Shown piece by piece: positions 38,502 to 48,152 of a stretch of 64,000 nucleotides of DNA (position 1 is its first letter; each line of letters opens with the position of its first letter). The DNA is from Rhodospirillaceae bacterium bin65 (GTDB taxonomy: Bacteria > Pseudomonadota > Alphaproteobacteria > Bin65). The translations under genes were made by a program, and so were the position numbers. The notes under the pieces were generated by a model that did not search any database, had not been told where the DNA came from, and was given only the letters and a program-made list of their open reading frames with translations. Where the stretch lies: positions 1 to 64,000 of the forward strand of contig MPMX01000011.1 of NCBI GenBank assembly GCA_002238725.1. Reading direction: 5' to 3'.

Positions 38502-39787
38502 TGCCAATGCCCGCCGACCTTCGGCGGACCGGCCGGAGCGCAGTCCGGATTGCGCTTGCGCTCCTTGCCTTCGCCGCCGGAACGGCGACTGCCGTTGCCG
38601 AACACGAAATCTCCGGGCGTGTGGCGGTGGAGAGCCGCTGGTTTCCGCAAACCGCCGCCTTTGACGGCCAGCGCGGCTATAACGCCGGGCTGGTCGCCGA
38701 GCCCAAGCTCTATCTCCAGGTCGCGGAATCGACGAGCTTCACCCTGGTTCCGTTTTTCCGCTACGACGCCGCCGATCCGGCCCGCACTCATGCCGACCTG
38801 CGCGAAGCCTATCTGCTGGTGAACGGCCCGATGGGCGAGGGCGAATGGGAACTGCGCCTCGGCATCGACCGGGTGTTCTGGGGCGTCGCCGAATTGCGCC
38901 ATCTGGTCGATATCGTCAACCAGACCGATCTGGTCGACCATCCGAACGAGAAGACCAAGCTGGGCCAGCCGATGGCCCATCTCACGCTGTCCGGTGACTG
39001 GGGCGCGGCGGAGTTCTTCCTGATTTCTTATCATCGGCAGCGCACCTTCCCGGGCCGCGCAGGCCGCTTGCGCCCAATGTTGCGAATCGACAACGACCTC
39101 GCGACCTACGAGAGCGGCGCCGGGGAATGGCATCTCGATTTCGCGGCCCGCTACAGTCACACCTTCGGGCCGCTCGATCTCGGCCTCAGCGTGTTCGACG
39201 GCACCAGCCGGGAACCGGTCATGCGGATCGAGCCGCTCAGTCTCACAAGTTTTGTACTGGCGCCGCACTACGAACAGATCCGGCAGTTCGGACTCGACGC
39301 CCAGCTCACCGTCGAGGCCTGGCTGTTGAAGCTGGAGGCGATCTATCGCCAGGGCGCCCGCAACACCGTCCGCAACCCCGCCGATCTTACCGACCTCGGC
39401 AAGAAGGAAGCCTATGCTTCCTTCGTCGTCGGCGGCGAATACACCTTCAACGGCATCTTCGAATCGGACGCCGACCTCAGCCTGCTCGCAGAATGGATGC
39501 TCGACGGGCGGCGCCAACGGGCGACCAACCAGTATCAGAACGACCTGTTCCTCGGCGCGCGCCTCGCACTCAACGACGTCCAGGGCGCGGAATTCATCGT
39601 CGGAGCGCTGCTCGATCTGGACTATCGCACCCGAACCCTGAACATCGAGTTCAACCGGCGGCTCACCGACGCCGTCTCGGTGAAGGCCGAGGCGGTCCTT
39701 CTGCTCCAGGTCGACAGGGCGGACACGATCGTCCACCAGACCAGGCGCGACAGCTTCGTGGCCGTGAACCTGACGTATAATTTTTAG
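38501..39787 (+). CDS. Outer-membrane beta-barrel protein
   Basis: A 428-residue outer-membrane protein. A signal peptide (about 1-34) is followed by many short amphipathic strands, and the C-terminus ends in a phenylalanine (NLTYNF), the BamA recognition signature. It does not match a porin family that can be named with certainty; DUF1302-like or alginate-export-like barrels are possible. The start overlaps the LolA-like stop by one base (TGATG), so the two are coupled. With the divergent MMPL exporter it would complete a cell-envelope route. Confidence 0.8.
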   Translation: MPMPADLRRTGRSAVRIALALLAFAAGTATAVAEHEISGRVAVESRWFPQTAAFDGQRGYNAGLVAEPKLYLQVAESTSFTLVPFFRYDAADPARTHADLREAYLLVNGPMGEGEWELRLGIDRVFWGVAELRHLVDIVNQTDLVDHPNEKTKLGQPMAHLTLSGDWGAAEFFLISYHRQRTFPGRAGRLRPMLRIDNDLATYESGAGEWHLDFAARYSHTFGPLDLGLSVFDGTSREPVMRIEPLSLTSFVLAPHYEQIRQFGLDAQLTVEAWLLKLEAIYRQGARNTVRNPADLTDLGKKEAYASFVVGGEYTFNGIFESDADLSLLAEWMLDGRRQRATNQYQNDLFLGARLALNDVQGAEFIVGALLDLDYRTRTLNIEFNRRLTDAVSVKAEAVLLLQVDRADTIVHQTRRDSFVAVNLTYNF

Positions 39788-39825
39788 CCACCGGCTGCGC
39801 AGGCAGCGCCGACGATCCGCCGGCC

Positions 39826-40230
39826 CTACCGCTCGATCAATTCGACCTTGTAGCCGTCAGGGTCTTCGACAAAAGCGATCACCGTCGTGCTGTGCTTCAT
39901 CGGACCCGGCGGGCGCGGAATGGCGACACCGGCAGCTTCGAGCTTGTCGCATGTGCCGTAGATGTCCGGGACACCGAGCGCGATGTGACCGTAACCCGTG
40001 CCGAGATCGTAGGGCTCTTCCTGGTCCCAGTTGTGGGTCAGTTCCAGAACGGTATTGGCGGATTCTTCGCCATAGCCGACGAAAGCAAGCGTGAATCGAC
40101 CGCCCGGAAAATCCCGACGGCGCAGCAGATGCATTCCCAGATGGTCGGTGTAGAAAGCGATGGACTTGTCCAGATCGCGCACCCGCAACATGGTGTGCAG
40201 CATGCGGAAAGCGGGGCTCTCGTCACTCAT
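39826..40230 (-). CDS. gloA: Lactoylglutathione lyase (glyoxalase I)
   Basis: A 134-residue VOC-fold metalloenzyme converting the methylglyoxal-glutathione hemithioacetal to S-lactoylglutathione. Metal ligands are in the MLHTMLRVRDLDKSIAFY N-terminus (His), VLELTHNWDQ (Glu), GYGHIALGVPD (His) and AFVEDPDGYKVELIE (Glu). The start overlaps the lpxB stop by 8 nt. Confidence 0.95.
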   Translation of the reverse strand: MSDESPAFRMLHTMLRVRDLDKSIAFYTDHLGMHLLRRRDFPGGRFTLAFVGYGEESANTVLELTHNWDQEEPYDLGTGYGHIALGVPDIYGTCDKLEAAGVAIPRPPGPMKHSTTVIAFVEDPDGYKVELIER

Positions 40231-41428
40231 CGCAGGATTTTTCCAGAATGATTCTTAGGATGGCGTCGGCTGCTATCTCGCTGGGCTTGCGGCCGGGCAC
40301 GGACAGCGTCTGCGCGACAGCACGAATACGCGTCGCCTGCGCACGGCGCAACGCCGGATCGCGCAACAGCGGCGCCAGCGCATTGGCGATCGGCTCCGGC
40401 CGGCATTGTTCAAGTAGGAGTTCCGGCATGATCGCCTCTCCGGCAGCGATGTTGACCGCCGAAACGAGAGGCGTGTTCACAAGGAGACGGGCGAGCTTGC
40501 CCTCCAGCCAGGGCAGATTGTACGTCACCACGGTCGGCGTGCCGGCAATCGCCAGTTCCACGGTGACGGTGCCGGACGCCGCCAGCGCGGCATCGGCCGC
40601 CAGGAACGCCAGGTATTTGGTGTCGTCGGCCGGCAGCGGGATGAGCGGCGCCGGCCAATCCGCCGTCAAGGCGGTCGCCAGTTTCCGGACAGACTCCACG
40701 GTAGGCATCAGACAGACAGGCGGCGGACCGCCGTCCTTCAGTCGCTCGATCACGGCGCGGTATATCGGAAGTTGCCGGCGAACCTCCTTGCGCCGGCTGC
40801 CCGGCAGCAGGCACAGGACCGGTCCGGCGCCGGCGTGACGCTGGCGAAATTCCGCCACGGTGGCCGGATCCGGCGGATCGGGCTCGGCGGCCGGGTGGCC
40901 GACGAAAGTGACCGGCAGGCCGAGCGGTTCGAACCACGACGCCTCGAACGGAAAGATGGTCAGCAAATGGGTGAGACGCCGCGCGATCACCTGCGCGCGG
41001 CCCGGGCGCCACGCCCACACCGTCGGCGCCACATAATGAACCAGCGTCTCGCCGCGCCGGGCGAGGCGGCGACCCATATGCCCGGACAGGGCCTGGGCAT
41101 CGATCGTAACCACGCAGTCCGGACAGCGAAGGGCGATGTCCCGCTCAAGCTGCTTCATGCGCCGCAGGATGCTGCACAGTCGGGGCACATAGTCCAGACC
41201 CATGACCGAGAACAGATCGATGGGAAACAAGCTCTCCAGCCCGGCCGCAGCCATCGCCGGACCGCCGATTCCGCCAAACTCGACGGCTCCGTCAGTCTGC
41301 TCTTTCAGCGCGCGGATCAGATGACCGCCAATCTGGTCGCCGGACGGCTCGCCCACGATGAAGTAGATGAGGGGACGGCTGCCGGCGAACCGGCCGGGAT
41401 CAGTGAGTCTTCCCGGCATCTGTCTCAC
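40223..41428 (-). CDS. lpxB: Lipid-A-disaccharide synthase
   Basis: Joins UDP-2,3-diacylglucosamine and lipid X. The N-terminal VGEPSGDQIGGHLI motif and the GGIGGPAMAAAGLESLFP segment identify it; length 401 is usual. It overlaps lpxI by 29 nt. The start at 41428 may be a few codons too long: MPGRL at 41419 is an alternative. Confidence 0.95.
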   Translation of the reverse strand: MRQMPGRLTDPGRFAGSRPLIYFIVGEPSGDQIGGHLIRALKEQTDGAVEFGGIGGPAMAAAGLESLFPIDLFSVMGLDYVPRLCSILRRMKQLERDIALRCPDCVVTIDAQALSGHMGRRLARRGETLVHYVAPTVWAWRPGRAQVIARRLTHLLTIFPFEASWFEPLGLPVTFVGHPAAEPDPPDPATVAEFRQRHAGAGPVLCLLPGSRRKEVRRQLPIYRAVIERLKDGGPPPVCLMPTVESVRKLATALTADWPAPLIPLPADDTKYLAFLAADAALAASGTVTVELAIAGTPTVVTYNLPWLEGKLARLLVNTPLVSAVNIAAGEAIMPELLLEQCRPEPIANALAPLLRDPALRRAQATRIRAVAQTLSVPGRKPSEIAADAILRIILEKSCDE

Positions 41429-42260
41429 CGCCGTCCAGAGTCAGCCCGACCAGAAAAAGCCCCGCCTTGTCAGCCGCCGCCACAATTGCATCCCGGTTCA
41501 CCAGAAGCGTCGCGCCTGCCTCAACGGCAATGCCGCGCAGGCCGGCAGCAGCAGCCTTTTCCACCGTCGCCGTGCCGACCGTCGGCAGGTCGAGGCGACG
41601 GTCCTGCCTGACTTTCCGGATCTTGACCAGAACTCCGCCCGGCCCGCTGCGCTTGAGCCCCGCGCAGCGTTCGAGCAGGGCGTCCGTACCCTCTATGGCT
41701 TCCACACCGAGGACAAGGGACTGCTGCACGACAACAGCCTGACCCACATCCAGGCTGCCCAGGGAACCGGCGATCTCGATCCCGCGAGCAATATCCCGTT
41801 GCGCGTCGCGATCCGGCTGCGCGCGACTCAGCGTGCCGGCGGGCGCAAGCAGGCCGGCTACGACATCCTGGATGGCGACCACCCGGAAACCGAAACGTTC
41901 CAGTTCGTCGGCGACCGCCCGCAGCAGGCCGTCGTCGCCCAGCGATTTCATCGCGACCCGAGCGACGAAGGCGGCCGCTTTCGCGTCGGGGCGGATCTCT
42001 CGGAGGGCCGGCCGGCGAACCCGGCCAACCATGACGATGTCCCTGACGCCCTCCTCTCGCGCCCGCTTTTCGAAATACGATGCGGCGCCGATCCGGACGA
42101 CCTCGTGCGGCGCGGCGAAGACGGCCGGATGATCGGCGTGCCCTTCGAGCGCGAAGACGAAAAAGGGCCTGCCCGCCCTTTCGCAGGCCTCGATGGCGAG
42201 CGCCGGTATATCTCCGCCGCCGGCAATGATGGCGAGCGTATCGGCCGCCGGCTCAGCCAC
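41400..42260 (-). CDS. lpxI: UDP-2,3-diacylglucosamine pyrophosphatase LpxI
   Basis: A 286-residue DUF1009/LpxI protein that hydrolyses UDP-2,3-diacylglucosamine to lipid X in alphaproteobacteria, in place of LpxH. Motifs are AIIAGGGDIPALAIEAC at the N-terminus, the GDDGLLRAVADELE block, and VLVKIRKVRQDRRLDLPTVGTATVEKAAAAG at the C-terminal domain. It overlaps lpxA by 8 nt. Confidence 0.95.
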   Translation of the reverse strand: MAEPAADTLAIIAGGGDIPALAIEACERAGRPFFVFALEGHADHPAVFAAPHEVVRIGAASYFEKRAREEGVRDIVMVGRVRRPALREIRPDAKAAAFVARVAMKSLGDDGLLRAVADELERFGFRVVAIQDVVAGLLAPAGTLSRAQPDRDAQRDIARGIEIAGSLGSLDVGQAVVVQQSLVLGVEAIEGTDALLERCAGLKRSGPGGVLVKIRKVRQDRRLDLPTVGTATVEKAAAAGLRGIAVEAGATLLVNRDAIVAAADKAGLFLVGLTLDGGETDAGKTH

Positions 42261-43050
42261 GAGTTGCCGGTGGCTGGCAGATCGGCCGCGCCGGATCCGC
42301 GCGGATAAAGTCCACGATCTCCCGCACCGCCGCGCTGCCGTTGAACATCTCAGCCACGTCGTTGGTGCGCTCTGTCAGGGTACCTTCCGCCGCGAACAGC
42401 AACCGGTAGGCGCGGCGCAGTTCGTGGATCTGGTCCCGCGTATAGCCGCGCCGGCGCAGGCCGATGAGGTTCAGGCCCGAAAGGCCGTCACGTACGCCGA
42501 TGACCAGGCCATAAGGGATGATATCGGCCTCCGACGCCGACATGCCGCCCATCATGGCGTGACGACCAACCCTGGCGAATTGCTGAATCGCCGAGTTACC
42601 GCCAAGGATGGCATAGTCGCCGATGGTGACGTGGCCGCCCATCACGGCGTTGTTGGCCAGGATTACATTGTTGCCGATGGTGCAGTCGTGCGCGACATGT
42701 GTGTTCACCATGAAGAGGCAATTGTCGCCGACTCTCGTTATACCGTGGCCTTTCGACGTTCCCGTATGCAGGGTGGCGTGCTCGCGAATGACGTTGTTGC
42801 TGCCGACGACGAGCCGGGTCGGTTCACCCCTGTAGCTCGTATCCTGGGGCGGTAATCCCACACAGGCATGGGGATAGATCACCGTGCCGTGGCCCACGCT
42901 CGTATGGCCTTCCACAACTGCGTGCTGCATCACCGTGCAGCGGTCGGCAAGCGTGACATGCGCGCCGATCGTGGCGTAGGGGCCCACGCGGACCGTGTCC
43001 GCCAGCGTGGCGGACGGATCGACGATGGCAGTCGGATGGATATCGGACAT
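42253..43050 (-). CDS. lpxA: Acyl-ACP--UDP-N-acetylglucosamine O-acyltransferase
   Basis: First enzyme of lipid A synthesis. A 265-residue left-handed beta-helix of hexapeptide repeats, with the catalytic His in NTHVAHDCTIGNN and the C-terminal GLNLIGLRRRGYTRDQIHELRRAYR helical domain that distinguishes LpxA. It is 14 bp downstream of fabZ. Confidence 0.96.
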   Translation of the reverse strand: MSDIHPTAIVDPSATLADTVRVGPYATIGAHVTLADRCTVMQHAVVEGHTSVGHGTVIYPHACVGLPPQDTSYRGEPTRLVVGSNNVIREHATLHTGTSKGHGITRVGDNCLFMVNTHVAHDCTIGNNVILANNAVMGGHVTIGDYAILGGNSAIQQFARVGRHAMMGGMSASEADIIPYGLVIGVRDGLSGLNLIGLRRRGYTRDQIHELRRAYRLLFAAEGTLTERTNDVAEMFNGSAAVREIVDFIRADPARPICQPPATRG

Positions 43051-43064
43051 CCCGGCGCCGCCGC

Positions 43065-43574
43065 TCAGGTGTCATCGTCGACGATCATCGCGGTGTAGGT
43101 CGCTTCGGCCACCACCTCGCCGTCCACCTTGCATGCGCCGTCGAACTTCCACACAAGACGACGGGCATGTCGCTTGTGCACATGGATATGCATCCGGTCT
43201 CCGGGGCGCACGGGCTTGCGAAAGCGCGCGCTTTCAACCGACATAAAATAGACGAGCTTCCCTTCCATTTCCGAGCCCAGCGTCTCTATGACCAGAATCC
43301 CCGCGGCCTGCGCCATCGCTTCGATCATCAACACACCCGGCATCACCGGAGAGCCGGGGAAGTGGCCCTGGAAGAACGGTTCGTTGATCGACACATTCTT
43401 GATTCCTACGGCGCTTTCGCCGCGCACCACATCTTCCATCCGATCGACCATGAGGAACGGATAGCGGTGCGGCAGCACCTCCAGAATGCGCTTGATATCG
43501 AGGATCGAGGGAAGCGTTTCGTCGGACACTGTCGTCACCGGTTCGCCGCGACCGTCATGGGCCTGTAATGTCAA
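43065..43574 (-). CDS. fabZ: 3-hydroxyacyl-[acyl-carrier-protein] dehydratase FabZ
   Basis: Hot-dog fold dehydratase of fatty-acid synthesis. The 169-residue protein holds the [10 protein letters not shown] strand and the catalytic [20 protein letters not shown] motif (His and Glu). It directly follows skp with a 26-bp gap: lpxD, normally located here, is missing. Confidence 0.96.
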   Translation of the reverse strand: MTLQAHDGRGEPVTTVSDETLPSILDIKRILEVLPHRYPFLMVDRMEDVVRGESAVGIKNVSINEPFFQGHFPGSPVMPGVLMIEAMAQAAGILVIETLGSEMEGKLVYFMSVESARFRKPVRPGDRMHIHVHKRHARRLVWKFDGACKVDGEVVAEATYTAMIVDDDT

Positions 43575-43600
43575 AGGCTTACACCGAAACGCAGCACCGG

Positions 43601-44212
43601 CTATTTTTTCTTTTTTTGCGCTTTCTCGCGGCGTTTCTTTACTTCTTCTTCCGCACTGCCAACCGGATCCTTATAGGTCAGCTCCAGTTTTGGCAGACGC
43701 TTGTTCAGTCGCTCGACCACCTTGTCGGTAATGTCATACTGCGGTGCTGCGTGGATCAGAGTGACCTGATTCAGAACCAGGGTCAAACCATCCTCGACCG
43801 CCAATGATTTCACGACCAGAACCACTTCCTGACGGAACTTGTTAAACACCTTTTCGGACGCCACGCCCAACGCGTCGCTTCGCGCCCGGCTTTGACGCCG
43901 CAGCTTCACAAGATCGGCCTGAAGGGAACGAACCCGCCGCTCATACTCGCCACGCGACATTTCCTTGTCTTTACGCAGCCGGTCGTATTCTGACTGCATT
44001 TCCTTTTGGCTGGCGTCGAAGTTCTTGTTGTACTTCTTGCGCAAGGCTTCGATCGATTGGCGGACTGCGATCATGGCGCGCGATCGACGCTGCACGTCCT
44101 GCACATTGACGATGCCGATCTTGGTCACCGGCCTCGATGTCTGCGCGTGAGAGGCCGACAACGTACCGAGCGCAGCAACGACGGCCAGTCCCAACAGGGC
44201 GCATTTTCTCAT
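43601..44212 (-). CDS. skp: OmpH/Skp-family periplasmic chaperone
   Basis: A 203-residue periplasmic chaperone that escorts unfolded outer-membrane proteins to BamA. A signal peptide (about 1-24, SHAQ cleavage) is followed by the [16 protein letters not shown] strand and a long charged coiled-coil region (about 60-125) that forms the tentacles. The extreme C-terminus is Lys-rich and encoded by a near-homopolymeric A tract (seven A, G, six A, then TAG), a possible slippage site affecting only the last residues. It starts 3 bp after the bamA stop. Confidence 0.92.
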   Translation of the reverse strand: MRKCALLGLAVVAALGTLSASHAQTSRPVTKIGIVNVQDVQRRSRAMIAVRQSIEALRKKYNKNFDASQKEMQSEYDRLRKDKEMSRGEYERRVRSLQADLVKLRRQSRARSDALGVASEKVFNKFRQEVVLVVKSLAVEDGLTLVLNQVTLIHAAPQYDITDKVVERLNKRLPKLELTYKDPVGSAEEEVKKRREKAQKKKK

Positions 44213-44215
44213 GAT

Positions 44216-46513
44216 CTAGAACCTGGTCCCGAAACTGAAATTGAACATGCGGCGGCGATCATGGGATTGGCTCACGAGCGGGAAACCGAAATCCAACCGC
44301 AGCGGCCCGAGCGGCGAACGCCAGGATAGCCCGGCACCTGCCGAAATTCGTGGAGTGGCATCGTCGATCAGTGCAGGTCCGCTGGCGTCAAAGCCGAAAG
44401 CGCTGCCTGTATCGGTGAACACCCGTCCCTTGATGCCCAACTCCTTTGGCAGGCCGAGCGGAAAACTCAATTCGGCCGTCATCAGCCAGTAATTCTTCGC
44501 GCCGAGCGAGACGTCTACGGCCCGGTCGCGCGGTCCGACTCCGCCATATTCAAAACCGCGAAGCCTGTTCCCGCCGAGGAAAAACCGCTCGCCCAAGCGA
44601 ACGTCCTGGCCGAATCCGCCAACATGGCCGGCTTCACCGGACAGCGCCAGCACGAGACCGGGAGTCAACGAAGTCCAATGGCCGGCTCGGGCCGAAAGCT
44701 TGTAGAATTTCTCCGTTCCGCCGAGTCCGGCGGCGGTCAAACCGCCGCCGACCACATAGCCGTCAGTCGGTTCGAAACGGTTGTCCCGGGTATCCCAGGT
44801 AATGTTGGTGCCGACTGCAGATTTCGTTGTACTGCCGGATTCGTTCTGGAGGAAAACAGAGCTTTGCGTTGTCGCACCCGTCACGCGGCGGTTCGACAGT
44901 TCATAGAACATGCTCTGGCGTACATCTTCCGCCAGTGGATAGCCAAACCGGACCCGGCCGCCCAGGGTTTCTACCTGGATATCGGAACTCTGCGAGAAGT
45001 TGTCCTGAAACCCGCGCGTTAGCCTGAACAGGTCGACACCGAAGGAGACGTCGCGCCCGAGGAAATGCTTGTCGGTAAAGCTGGCGTCTATCTGCGAGGA
45101 CCGCAGGGACAACTGGCCCGACAAACGGACATCGTAGCCTCGTCCCAGGAAGTTGCTTTCCTGCACGCCGAGCTGGCCGAGCGGACCATCTCGCGTGGAA
45201 AATCCGCCACCCACCGAAAGTTGGCCCGTAGCGCGCTCTACAACGACGATATTCAGCCGCACCCGATCCGGTCCCGAACCTTCCTTGCGTTCGAATATGA
45301 CCGATTCGAAGTATCCGGTGTTGACCAGCCTTCGCCGCGACTGGCCTATCTTGCTGGTATTGAACGCGTCTCCTTCGGAAACCAGGATCTCGCGCCGAAT
45401 CACCGAATCGCGAGTCCGGACATTTCCCACGATTTCAATCCGCTCGATAAAGACCCGGCGCCCCCTCTCGATCGTGAAGGTGACGTCGACCGTCGCCTTT
45501 TCCGGGTTCAGCTTGACCTGAGGAGCGACCTTGGCGAATGCATAGCCGTGAGTGCCTGCGACATCGGTAAGAGCGACGATCGATCGCTGGATCTTCTCGG
45601 CGTTATACCGGTCGCCTGTCTGCATCTTGACAGCAGCGCTCAACTGACTGGAATCGATTCGCCTGAGCCGGGAATCCACCGTCATTTTGCCGAACCGGAA
45701 ACGGGCGCCTTCACGCACCGTGATAGTAATGAAGAATCCTTCCCGGTCGGGGGCCAGTTCGGCGACGGCAGACAGAACCTGAAATTCTGCGAAGCCGCGG
45801 TCCAGATAGAACCGGCGCAGCACTTCCTTGTCCGCTTCGAGCTTCGCCGGATCGTAAATGTCCGACTGGCCGAGGAAGCGCCAGAAAGCCGTCTCCTTGG
45901 TGATAATCGCATCGCGCAGCGCGGCGTCGGAATAATTGGTATTGCCGATAAAGCTGATTCGGCGGACCAGTGTCTTGGCGCCCTCATCGATTTCGAAGAC
46001 GACATCGACCCGGTTTTGCGAACGTGGGATGACCTTGGGCGTCACCGCAGCCGCATAACGGCCGGCGGCGCGGTAGGCGGCCAGCATACGCCGGACCGCC
46101 TCTTCGACCCTGGCGCGCGAATAAACGCTTCGCGGGCTGATATTCGCAGTGGAGTTCAAATCGCCGTCGTCGATCTTGGAATTGCCCTCGAAGGCGACCC
46201 GGTTGACGATCGGATTTTCGACCACGCGAATGACGAGATCCCGGCCTCGCCGGCGGATCGACACATCGCGGAACAAGCCGCTGGCGAAAAGCGACTTAAG
46301 CGAGGAATCGATTTTTGCCCGATCGAAGGGTTCACCCTGCTTGATGGCCAGATACCCCGCAATCGACTGGGGATCGATGCGCCGCGCTCCCTCGACAACT
46401 ATGTTTCGGATCGTGCCGCCGCGCACCTGGGCGGTTGCGGGGCTGACAGAGGTCGCCTGTACGACTCCGGCAAGCAGCGCTGCACCCAGCAACAACACCG
46501 TAAGTATCCGCAC
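44216..46513 (-). CDS. bamA: Outer-membrane protein assembly factor BamA
   Basis: A 765-residue Omp85 protein: signal peptide (about 1-28), five POTRA domains (about 30-420) and the C-terminal barrel, ending in the typical aromatic FNFSFGTRF. The VRGF/IRGY-type loop appears as RLRGFEYGGVGPRD in the barrel. It lies between rseP and skp as in most proteobacteria. Confidence 0.97.
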   Translation of the reverse strand: MRILTVLLLGAALLAGVVQATSVSPATAQVRGGTIRNIVVEGARRIDPQSIAGYLAIKQGEPFDRAKIDSSLKSLFASGLFRDVSIRRRGRDLVIRVVENPIVNRVAFEGNSKIDDGDLNSTANISPRSVYSRARVEEAVRRMLAAYRAAGRYAAAVTPKVIPRSQNRVDVVFEIDEGAKTLVRRISFIGNTNYSDAALRDAIITKETAFWRFLGQSDIYDPAKLEADKEVLRRFYLDRGFAEFQVLSAVAELAPDREGFFITITVREGARFRFGKMTVDSRLRRIDSSQLSAAVKMQTGDRYNAEKIQRSIVALTDVAGTHGYAFAKVAPQVKLNPEKATVDVTFTIERGRRVFIERIEIVGNVRTRDSVIRREILVSEGDAFNTSKIGQSRRRLVNTGYFESVIFERKEGSGPDRVRLNIVVVERATGQLSVGGGFSTRDGPLGQLGVQESNFLGRGYDVRLSGQLSLRSSQIDASFTDKHFLGRDVSFGVDLFRLTRGFQDNFSQSSDIQVETLGGRVRFGYPLAEDVRQSMFYELSNRRVTGATTQSSVFLQNESGSTTKSAVGTNITWDTRDNRFEPTDGYVVGGGLTAAGLGGTEKFYKLSARAGHWTSLTPGLVLALSGEAGHVGGFGQDVRLGERFFLGGNRLRGFEYGGVGPRDRAVDVSLGAKNYWLMTAELSFPLGLPKELGIKGRVFTDTGSAFGFDASGPALIDDATPRISAGAGLSWRSPLGPLRLDFGFPLVSQSHDRRRMFNFSFGTRF

Positions 46514-46584
46514 GACAATCCCCTTCGGTCACAAGTCAACACGACCGCCAACCGCTTCGCCGGCGACCGCGCTATTCCATAGGT

Positions 46585-47976
46585 CTACGAACCGTGCGCT
46601 CCGAACAGGCGGAGCAGATCGTTCCAGGTGACAACGACCATGAGCGTTAATACCAAAGCCATCCCAATTCGGAAACCATATTCCTGCGCCTTTTCACCCA
46701 ATGGTTTACCGCGAATTGCTTCGATCCCGTAGTACAGAAGATGCCCGCCGTCGAGCATCGGCACCGGCAGCAGATTGATCAGGCACAGGGACAGCGAAAT
46801 CGCCGCCATGAACCAGACGAACGCATACAGACCGATCTGCGCCATGTCGCCGGACATCTCGGCAATGCGCAGAGGTCCGCCGATATCCCTGAATTTCCGC
46901 TCTCCCGCAAACATCTGGCCGATGGCCGTTGCCGTGGTTACGGTCAGCGACCAGGTTTCGCCGACCGCCGCCCATAGTGCCGCGACGGGACCGTGGCGCT
47001 TCATTGGCGGTGGCGCGACGCCGATGCCGATCCGGCCGATCGTCCGGGTAGCGCCGGTGTTGTCTGTATAGGTATATTTTCGCGGCACGATCGCCAGGCC
47101 GGCCTGGCGACCGTCCCTCAGTACCTGCAATTTCATCGGCCTGTCCGGCCCGGCCATAACGACGGTACGAACTTCCTGGAAGGTCGAAACCCGCGTGCCG
47201 TCGATGGCGACGATCCGGTCGCCCCTTCTCAGCCCGGCTGCCGCTGCGGCTGAATCCTCGAGGACTCGCCCGACAACCGGCGCCACCATCCGCACGGCGC
47301 CGAGCACTCCATAGACTTCGGCGTTACCGTGTCTGTCGTGGACGGTTCGCGGTTCCGGCGCTAACGCGAAAGCGCGCTCGCCGCCATCGCGACGGACGAC
47401 GATCCGCAGCGTCTGGCCGGGATGCAGCAGCGCGATCTGTTCGACCTCTTCAAAGCGGTCTATGGAGCGACCGGCGAATCGAACGACTGTATCGCCGATG
47501 CGCAGGCCGGCTTTTTCAGCCGCCCCGCCGGGGATGACCGCGCCCACAACGGCTGGCGTATGACGCTGGCCGGCGGTCATGAACAGCAGCGCCAGGATCA
47601 GGACCGCGAAGACGTAATTGACCGCCGGACCGGCGAAGACGATAGCGGCGCGCTGTCCCACGCTCTTGTGGTAGAAGCTCACCTTGCGTTGTTCGGGCGT
47701 CAGCCGTTCCACCGCTTCGCCCGGCCGGCTGGTTGCGTCGGCATCGCCGAACATCTTGACGTAACCGCCCAGCGGAATCGCGCAGAACTTCCAGCGTGTT
47801 CCCGCCCGGTCGTCCCTGCCGAACAGTTCCGGCCCGAATCCGATGGAAAATATCTCAACCCGCACGCCGTTGCGGCGCGCAATCGTGTAGTGCCCCATCT
47901 CGTGAACGAAGACGAGCAGCGTGAACAAAATCAGGAACGGAAGGATGTAGTTCCAGAGGACTGAGATGAATTCCAT
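46585..47976 (-). CDS. rseP: RIP metalloprotease RseP
   Basis: Site-2 protease of regulated intramembrane proteolysis. The zinc motif HEMGH is at residues 25-29, two PDZ domains lie in the middle (about 125-300), and the third metal ligand is in the NLLPVPMLDGGHLLYY segment near residue 400. At 463 residues the length is normal. It precedes bamA by 71 bp on the same strand. Confidence 0.96.
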   Translation of the reverse strand: MEFISVLWNYILPFLILFTLLVFVHEMGHYTIARRNGVRVEIFSIGFGPELFGRDDRAGTRWKFCAIPLGGYVKMFGDADATSRPGEAVERLTPEQRKVSFYHKSVGQRAAIVFAGPAVNYVFAVLILALLFMTAGQRHTPAVVGAVIPGGAAEKAGLRIGDTVVRFAGRSIDRFEEVEQIALLHPGQTLRIVVRRDGGERAFALAPEPRTVHDRHGNAEVYGVLGAVRMVAPVVGRVLEDSAAAAAGLRRGDRIVAIDGTRVSTFQEVRTVVMAGPDRPMKLQVLRDGRQAGLAIVPRKYTYTDNTGATRTIGRIGIGVAPPPMKRHGPVAALWAAVGETWSLTVTTATAIGQMFAGERKFRDIGGPLRIAEMSGDMAQIGLYAFVWFMAAISLSLCLINLLPVPMLDGGHLLYYGIEAIRGKPLGEKAQEYGFRIGMALVLTLMVVVTWNDLLRLFGAHGS

Positions 47977-48152
47977 CGTTCGTAAGTCTTGAGCAGGAAG
48001 TCGAAGTGCGCCGTCAGCAACCGACCGGATCGGAAGGGGTCGCGATCATGTGGATTTCTTCTCCTGACCGGCCCCTCGGACCGAACGAACCAAGCGCAAA
48101 TATTTGGCGTCGTCGAATATCTAGCGCCCACAGGGACCAAAACCGACTCACC

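Noticed and set aside
45065..46582. 505-codon plus-strand frame opposite bamA
   Set aside because: Antisense shadow of a conserved gene.
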